Part shown: one piece after another, positions 59,377-64,000 of the stretch
Layout of the letters: every line of letters begins with the position of its first letter
Position numbering within the stretch: position 1 is the stretch's first letter
Source of the DNA: Bog-473 sp963777485
Lineage (GTDB): Bacteria > Actinomycetota > Acidimicrobiia > Acidimicrobiales > RAAP-2
Reading direction: 5' to 3'
Length of the DNA stretch: 64,000 nucleotides
NCBI GenBank assembly: GCA_963777485.1
Contig: CAVZQP010000001.1
Span: 372,001-436,000, forward strand
Position numbers and translations under genes: made by a program
The notes under the pieces: model-generated
The model's input: the letters and a program-made list of their open reading frames with translations, nothing else
Databases searched by the model: none
What the model was told of the DNA's origin: nothing

Positions 59377-59892
59377 CTATGCGCTGATCCCGCCGACGGT
59401 CAAGAGGGGTGCGAGGTCGACCACACCGCTGGCGTTGTTGTTCGACGCATTCACGGCGGTCAAGATCACGATGAGCGCGATCCAACCGAAGCCCACGATG
59501 ATGCCTGCGATCGCGAGCCCGTCGCCCCCTTGTGTGCCGCCGGACCGCCGAATCTGCGAACGGGCAACAAACCCGAAAATGATTCCCAGTACGGCGGGAA
59601 CGAACAGCACGAAACCGGCGCACGAGCACACCAGCGACGCGACGGCCAGTCCGTTGTTCCTTTTGACCGGCGTTCCGTACGGCGAGTACGGGATGTAGCC
59701 CTGTGGAGGGATCTGGCCACCGTATGGTGCACTCGTCGACGACGGTGGCGCGCCGGCTTGTCCCGCGTAGGCGCTGGGGGCGTTTTGCGGGAGAGCTGGG
59801 CCGGTCACGGGAGGGCCGGTCCACAACTCCGGCGGATACCACTTCCCGTCCGATGCCAACCACCATCCGGGACCCTGCGAGGTGTCGCTCAT
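59377..59892 (-). CDS. DUF4190-like membrane protein with WYPPE start
   Basis: A 171-residue protein. The N-terminus GPGWWLASDGKWYPPELW is a short aromatic domain (DUF2510-like) common in actinobacteria, followed by a Pro/Ala/Gly-rich linker and two membrane helices of the DUF4190 type (LAVASLVCSCAGFVLFVPAVLGIIFGFVA and LAIAGIIVGFGWIALIVIL). No function is known. It lies 9 bp after the stop of the alcohol dehydrogenase on the same strand, upstream of it. Confidence 0.85.
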   Translation of the reverse strand: MSDTSQGPGWWLASDGKWYPPELWTGPPVTGPALPQNAPSAYAGQAGAPPSSTSAPYGGQIPPQGYIPYSPYGTPVKRNNGLAVASLVCSCAGFVLFVPAVLGIIFGFVARSQIRRSGGTQGGDGLAIAGIIVGFGWIALIVILTAVNASNNNASGVVDLAPLLTVGGISA

Positions 59893-59959
59893 GTCGTGAC
59901 CGCTCCGTGCCTGAGAACCGCATGGAGCATAGGGGTAGCCACCGAGGTGCGCGGACTCC

Positions 59960-60199
59960 TCAGGTCACGTATGGGCAGTGCCGGCATCCCGAATCACAGC
60001 AAGAACCGCGACGAGCCAAGTAGCCCGCAGTGAGCACGATCAGCCCGGACGGTGGGTCGACGTAGGTGTCCGCGCCGACCTCCAGTGCTGCCGCGTGGGC
60101 GCGCACGATCGCCTCGTGGTCAGGGTGATCCCGCGACAATCGATCCGGGTGTGGATCGGTGAGCGGCCGAGCGGCCAATCGCTCGGCCGGTTCGCTCAT
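59960..60199 (-). CDS. DUF5522-family small Cys protein
   Basis: A 79-residue protein. HPDRLSRDHPDHEAIVRAHAAALEVG, then YVDPPSGLIVLTAGYLARRG and the C-terminal SCCDSGCRHCPYV match the DUF5522 family, whose four clustered Cys residues suggest metal or Fe-S binding. ATG 60199 is chosen by family length. It is downstream of the HU gene by 49 bp. Function unknown. Confidence 0.8.
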   Translation of the reverse strand: MSEPAERLAARPLTDPHPDRLSRDHPDHEAIVRAHAAALEVGADTYVDPPSGLIVLTAGYLARRGSCCDSGCRHCPYVT

Positions 60200-60248
60200 G
60201 CGAGCAGGCGGTGGCGGCCGGGTCCAAGCGGAACCCGGCCTGGCGCCG

Positions 60249-60734
60249 CTACCTCCGGGCGGTCTTTCGGGCCGGAGCCTTCCGCGCCGTCGTCTTACGC
60301 GCCGTTGTCTTGCGCGCCGCCGTCTTGCGCGCCGGCGCCTTGCGCGCCGGTGCCTTCTTGGCGGGCGCCTTGGCGGGAGCGACAGCCGCCTTGCCCGCAG
60401 CCTTGACCGCATCATCGGAGGTCGGGAACGCGCCCTTCGCGAGCTTTGGCGCAGTGGCTGGCGCCAACACCGCGTCCTTGAACGCCTTCACCGGCGTGAT
60501 CCGCGCCTTCTTCGACGCCTTGATGCGGATCGTTTCGCCCGTCGCGGGGTTGCGCCCCATGCGGGCCTTCCGGTCGACCTTGACGAACTTGGCGAAGCCG
60601 GTGATGGCGACGGGCTCACCCTTCGACACCACGGCGGTGACCACGTCGGTGAAGCCTTCGAGGACCGAGACCACGGTCTTCAACTCGACATCGGACTGGA
60701 CTGCGACAGCTCTGGCTAGTTCTCGCTTGTTCAT
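60249..60734 (-). CDS. hup: HU-family nucleoid protein with Lys/Ala/Pro/Arg tail
   Basis: About 161 residues. The first 90 are a classic HU/IHF domain (MNKRELARAV, VSVLEGFTDVV, RMGRNPATGETI, with the DNA-arm and conserved RNP). The last 65 are a low-complexity basic tail (AKAPAKKAPARKAPARKTAARK), as in mycobacterial HupB. The tail binds DNA and is often modified in other species. The ATG giving MNKREL (60734) is preferred; an upstream ATG at 60746 adds four residues. Confidence 0.9.
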   Translation of the reverse strand: MNKRELARAVAVQSDVELKTVVSVLEGFTDVVTAVVSKGEPVAITGFAKFVKVDRKARMGRNPATGETIRIKASKKARITPVKAFKDAVLAPATAPKLAKGAFPTSDDAVKAAGKAAVAPAKAPAKKAPARKAPARKTAARKTTARKTTARKAPARKTARR

Positions 60735-60838
60735 GGGCGCCATCATGACCGACGCGCACCAGAGAATGCACTTCTTTTTCGAGATTTTCAGCCGATTTCT
60801 GCGGTTTTCGGGCCAGCCGGTCCCGAGAAGCCCTTATT

Positions 60839-61354
60839 TCAGGGGTTCTTCCGGGGTTGCCCCGTGCGCGGCATTGGCATCTGGCCCCAATAGGGCCTCG
60901 CGCCGTCTCGCTTCTCCATGAGGATGATGACGGTTCCCCATGGATCGTGGCACCAGGTCGTCTTGAGCCCGGCGACGTCCGCGATGCCCTTCGTGAGGAA
61001 GACGACGCCTCGTCCCTCGAGCTCTGACCGAGTGGCAACGAGGTCGTCGCAGACCATGCCGACGTGCGTGATGCCGAACCGGGTGACCGTGGGATTGCCC
61101 GGTCCGGCGGCGCCGATTCCGGCCGCTGGATACTCGATCAGTTCGATGACGCGGTCGTTCGTCCCGAATCCGACGATTGCGGCAGTGACGACCACGGGGG
61201 GTGGGACGAGGTCTCCCATGTCGTGCTCGATCTGTGCACCTCGCATGGTGTAGGGCGGAGACATCACCTCCAGACCCAAGACCTCTGAATACCAGCCAAC
61301 GGCCGCTGCGACGTCTGGGACGCAGACTGCGGTATGGGCCAGGCCGGTGAGCAC
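60839..61354 (-). CDS. VOC-superfamily (methylmalonyl-CoA-epimerase-like) protein
   Basis: A 171-residue two-half VOC protein: LAHTAVCVPDVAAAVGWYSEVLGLEV, then VIELIEYP closing the first module; THVGMVCDDLVATRSELEGRGVVF and DPWGTVIILMEK closing the second. The putative metal ligands are His7, Glu in ELIEY, His in THVGM and Glu in LMEK. Epimerase, glyoxalase or dioxygenase activity is possible. GTG start. Confidence 0.85.
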   Translation of the reverse strand: MLTGLAHTAVCVPDVAAAVGWYSEVLGLEVMSPPYTMRGAQIEHDMGDLVPPPVVVTAAIVGFGTNDRVIELIEYPAAGIGAAGPGNPTVTRFGITHVGMVCDDLVATRSELEGRGVVFLTKGIADVAGLKTTWCHDPWGTVIILMEKRDGARPYWGQMPMPRTGQPRKNP

Positions 61355-61420
61355 AGAGAGCAGCGTAGGCCGAGGGTTCTCGGAACCACGGCGACGATCG
61401 GCGGGACGACTGAGTGCTAC

Positions 61421-61603
61421 TCAGCTCCAGCGAGAGATCTCACGTTGGAGGCGACCGTTCCAGTGGCGAAAGATGAAGCGCATTCGAGGCTTGAGCCGGC
61501 GGATCACCAGGAGGCCCATTAGAACGAGCGGCGCGATGGCGGCGCTCATCGCGCTCAGCATCATGAGCCGCAAATCCCGGGCGGCTCGCCCCTGACCCTC
61601 CAT
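61421..61603 (-). CDS. Possible small membrane peptide
   Basis: A 60-residue frame with one hydrophobic helix (MSAAIAPLVLMGLLVIRRL) followed by a strongly basic C-terminus (RFIFRHWNGRLQR). The start ATG 61603 lacks a clear ribosome site. No family is recognised. It may be real because the gap to the plus-strand membrane protein is otherwise empty, but confidence is low. Confidence 0.3.
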   Translation of the reverse strand: MEGQGRAARDLRLMMLSAMSAAIAPLVLMGLLVIRRLKPRMRFIFRHWNGRLQREISRWS

Positions 61604-61706
61604 GCCACAGTCATACACCGAAATCGCAGCGCAAAAGTGCCGTTTGGCCCTGAGCGGTAGATTCGTAGATGCACTAAGCAATGTGTGATGCAGATCTTGT
61701 GTGCGA

Positions 61707-63053
61707 ATGAGTGATCCAGTCTCAGAATCAGTGCAAGGGGCAGCTGTGAAGGAAGCGGTAGAAGACGACGCCCCGAAAAAGCGACCTCGGGCGCGTCGGA
61801 CGAGGGGGATCATCGCGTGGGTCCTCGTGGTCCTGGCCTCGCTGCTCATCCCAATCTCGGTGATCTCGGCGTGGGCGATCACCACGGTGACCAACACCGA
61901 CCAGTACGTCGCCACCATGGCACCGCTCGCGAGGAACCAGGTCATCGTCGAGCATCTCGCCAACAAGGCGACCGACGAACTGTTCTCGACCCACGTGGTG
62001 CAGAACAAGGTCACCGATTTGTTGCCACCGAAGGCGAAGCCGATCGTGCAGCCCATCGTGACGCAGGTCAAGACCTATGTGAACGGCGTCGCGCTGAAGG
62101 TCTTCCAGAGCGAACAGTTCGGCAAGCTCTTCGACGCACTCAATCGCAGATCGCATCAGACCGTGATCGACATCCTCAGTGGAAAACAGACGCCATTGAC
62201 CAAAGCGCTCAAGAACGGCCAAGTCGTCCTCAATCTGACGCCGCAGCTGAATCAGCTGGTCGACCAGCTGAACTCGCGGGGGGTCAAGTTGTTCAACCCG
62301 ATCAAGCCGATCCTGACCAACGACAGCGGGCTCGGCTTCACCGTGGTGTCGAAGTCCCAGGTCTCGAAGTTCTCGGGCATGTTCAACACGTTGGTGACGC
62401 TCGGGTGGGCGGTGCCGGTGGTCGCGATCGCGCTCGGGGTGTTGGGCGTCGTGGTGGCGGTGCAACGGCGCAAGACGCTGCTGCGCCTTGCCGTGGGTAT
62501 CGGTCTCTTCACGCTGGTGCTGCTGGGAGCACTCGCATACGGGCGGACGACGTTCCTGAATCAAGCGAGCTCGCACCGGTTCGACGTCGGGGTGGCTGCC
62601 GCGGTGTGGGACACCCTGATCCGTTTCCTCAAGGCCGACCTCCGCTGGGCGCTGCTGGGCTGCGTCCTCGTCGCGGTCGGCGCCTGGGTGGCGGGACCGG
62701 CGCGCTACGCAGTGTGGATCCGCACGAAGACCGCAGCGGCAGCCCGTTGGGTGGTCGGCCAGGGGCGTGCGGTGACGTCGGCCGCAGGTCGGGGCGTGTC
62801 CGGTTCTCAGGGGGCCCGGAAGACGGGCGCCTGGATCAACGAGCATGTCAAGGGCCTCCGGATCCTTGGCGTGGTGATCGCAGGGTTGGTGCTGTTGTTG
62901 GGTGGCGACGTCACGGGCTGGGATCTCGTGATCCTGGTCATCGTGGTGGCCGTGTACCTCGGCCTCCTGCAGGTGGTCGCGTACTGGGCTCGACGGGTAT
63001 CTGGCGACCATGCCGTGGCCACGCCCGTGGGGGCCGGGCCGCCGGCGGGGTGA
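61707..63053 (+). CDS. Actinobacterial multi-pass membrane protein
   Basis: A 448-residue protein. A 30-residue charged N-terminus precedes helix 1 (GIIAWVLVVLASLLIPISVISAWA); a soluble loop of about 170 residues (TDQYVATMAPLARNQ, with LNLTPQLNQLVDQL and an LTNDSGLGF strand) sits outside, then four or more helices (LGWAVPVVAIALGVLGVVVAV, LLRLAVGIGLFTLVLLGALAYG, WALLGCVLVAVGAWVAG, LRILGVVIAGLVLLLGG). It resembles uncharacterised actinobacterial integral membrane proteins. ATG 61707 is preferred to a GTG two codons upstream. Function unknown. Confidence 0.8.
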   Translation: MSDPVSESVQGAAVKEAVEDDAPKKRPRARRTRGIIAWVLVVLASLLIPISVISAWAITTVTNTDQYVATMAPLARNQVIVEHLANKATDELFSTHVVQNKVTDLLPPKAKPIVQPIVTQVKTYVNGVALKVFQSEQFGKLFDALNRRSHQTVIDILSGKQTPLTKALKNGQVVLNLTPQLNQLVDQLNSRGVKLFNPIKPILTNDSGLGFTVVSKSQVSKFSGMFNTLVTLGWAVPVVAIALGVLGVVVAVQRRKTLLRLAVGIGLFTLVLLGALAYGRTTFLNQASSHRFDVGVAAAVWDTLIRFLKADLRWALLGCVLVAVGAWVAGPARYAVWIRTKTAAAARWVVGQGRAVTSAAGRGVSGSQGARKTGAWINEHVKGLRILGVVIAGLVLLLGGDVTGWDLVILVIVVAVYLGLLQVVAYWARRVSGDHAVATPVGAGPPAG

Positions 63054-63203
63054 GCCCGGGGGCGGACGCTTTGTTAGGGATTTGTGGCCTGCCCCACCCG
63101 AAGCTCCTCGCCCGCCCTAATTTGATGGTGGGGCTCGGCGCGGGAAGGCGCCGACGGAGGCCGGCATCCGCAGCCGCGGCAACCGGAGACTGAGGAGGGC
63201 GTG

Positions 63204-64000
63204 ATGGTCGAGGAACGCCACAGCGCCGTGACGGAAGACGAGCCGATGACCGCGGCCGAACGGCGACAACGCCGGGTGAGGGTCGTCCAGATCGCGCTCG
63301 GTTGCGTCTGGATCCTTGATGCCGCGCTGCAGTTCCAGCCACGGATGTTCGGCTCGGGGCTGGTCGACAACATGATGCTGCCGATGGCCCACGGTCAGCC
63401 CGCGCCCGTGGGCTGGTCCATCACGAACCTCGCGCACCTGATCCGGCCGGATGCCGGAATGTGGAACTTCTTCTTCGGCGCCCTGCAGGTCGGCATCGGT
63501 TTGGGCATGCTCTTCCGTCGCACGGTGAAGCCGGCAATCGTGGCGATGGCGATCTGGGCCTTCGGAGTCTGGTGGTTCGGCGAGGGGTTCGGCATGCTGC
63601 TCACCGGTGCGGCATCCCCGCTGACCGGTGCACCCGGGGCGGTCGTGCTGTACCCGTTGATCGGTCTCTTGGTCTGGCCGAGGGAGCACGACGCCAACGC
63701 AGACGTCGCGCCGGGCATTGCGTCTTCGGCCGCCGCGACGGGGCCGTTGGGTGCGGGCGCGCCGCTCTTCGCGTGGTCGGGCTTCTGGGTGCTCTCAGCC
63801 GTGCTCTGGCTCTTGCCCGACAATCGGGCGAGCGGCGCCATCGGCGCGCAGATCACCGCGGCCGCGAACGGCCAGCCCTCCTGGTATGCGCACTTCCAGA
63901 CGTCGGTGGCCAACGCCCTCCCACACAGCGGCTCAGCCCTGGCTTGGCTGCTGGCCGGCGCTTCCCTGGTGATCGCCGCGGGGCCGGTGCTGACCCGCCG
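63204..64000 (+). CDS. Multi-pass membrane protein, 3' truncated by window edge
   Basis: At least 265 residues with no stop before the end of the window. A charged N-terminus (TAAERRQRRVRVVQ) precedes helices such as IALGCVWILDAALQFQP, FFFGALQVGIGLGMLF, IVAMAIWAFGVWWFGEGFG, APGAVVLYPLIGLLVW and SGFWVLSAVLWLLP. GEGFGMLLTGAASPLTGAPG is a distinctive conserved-looking loop. It resembles unnamed actinobacterial membrane proteins of this pattern. ATG 63204 follows GAGGAGGGCGTG; a GTG one codon upstream is also possible. Function unknown. Confidence 0.8.
   Translation, partial: MVEERHSAVTEDEPMTAAERRQRRVRVVQIALGCVWILDAALQFQPRMFGSGLVDNMMLPMAHGQPAPVGWSITNLAHLIRPDAGMWNFFFGALQVGIGLGMLFRRTVKPAIVAMAIWAFGVWWFGEGFGMLLTGAASPLTGAPGAVVLYPLIGLLVWPREHDANADVAPGIASSAAATGPLGAGAPLFAWSGFWVLSAVLWLLPDNRASGAIGAQITAAANGQPSWYAHFQTSVANALPHSGSALAWLLAGASLVIAAGPVLTR

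Overview
The window is a high-GC chromosomal stretch from an actinobacterium. The most likely group is the Acidimicrobiia or a close relative. The grounds are frequent GTG starts, 4-bp ATGA/GTGA gene overlaps, F420-type enzymes (an LLM-class oxidoreductase and a Ddn-like protein), many FadD/FadE fatty-acid genes, a mycobacterial-style HU protein with a Lys/Ala/Pro tail, a BsaP partner for biotin synthase, a bacterial glutamic peptidase, and three secreted proteins carrying VASDGGIF repeats. The taxonomic placement is inference. No rRNA, tRNA, CRISPR array, prophage or insertion sequence was seen.

Region 1 (1-10.5 kb) is the end of a nonribosomal peptide cluster. A truncated A-PCP-C-A-PCP-TE synthetase is followed by its own phosphopantetheinyl transferase (apparently frameshifted) and a hydroxymandelate-synthase/HPPD-like enzyme. 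A convergent operon encodes a JmjC/cupin oxygenase, a methyltransferase and a small P-loop kinase. The first adenylation pocket resembles 4-hydroxyphenylglycine pockets, which fits the hydroxymandelate-synthase-like gene. The second pocket is one residue from a valine code. The thioesterase has a Cys nucleophile and an enlarged lid.

Region 2 (10.5-21.9 kb) holds two secreted repeat proteins (one broken by many frame changes), two fatty acyl-CoA ligases, an SRPBCC protein, a PaiB-like flavoprotein, an acyl-CoA dehydrogenase and a secreted G1 peptidase. Region 3 (22-28.6 kb) is vitamin metabolism: an archaeal-type riboflavin synthase, bioA-bioF-bioD in overlapping order, and on the other strand bioB followed by bsaP. 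An ABM-domain protein and an SDR lie between them.

Region 4 (28.6-37.4 kb) contains an acyl-CoA dehydrogenase, small oxygenase-fold proteins, a divergent TetR/MFS pair with a clear palindromic operator, a Mug-type DNA glycosylase, a secreted ML-like protein, a TauD-family dioxygenase and a Leu/Val-type amino acid dehydrogenase. Region 5 (37.5-43.7 kb) is a tight minus-strand operon (PPK2, LLM oxidoreductase, amidase, cupin dioxygenase, P450) downstream of an orphan adenine DNA methyltransferase.

Region 6 (43.8-52.7 kb) has a methyltransferase/membrane-protein pair, an AIM24 protein, secreted proteins, a three-gene VOC/AhpD-like/DUF7064-like operon, a DoxX-Rieske fusion and a secreted GH43-like protein with the same C-terminal repeats. 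Region 7 (52.9-57 kb) is an unusual overlapping operon whose three central genes each encode two YbjQ-like modules, six in total; its function is unknown. Region 8 (57-64 kb) includes a ferritin-like diiron protein, a zinc alcohol dehydrogenase, a DUF5522 protein, HU and membrane proteins, the last of which runs off the right edge.
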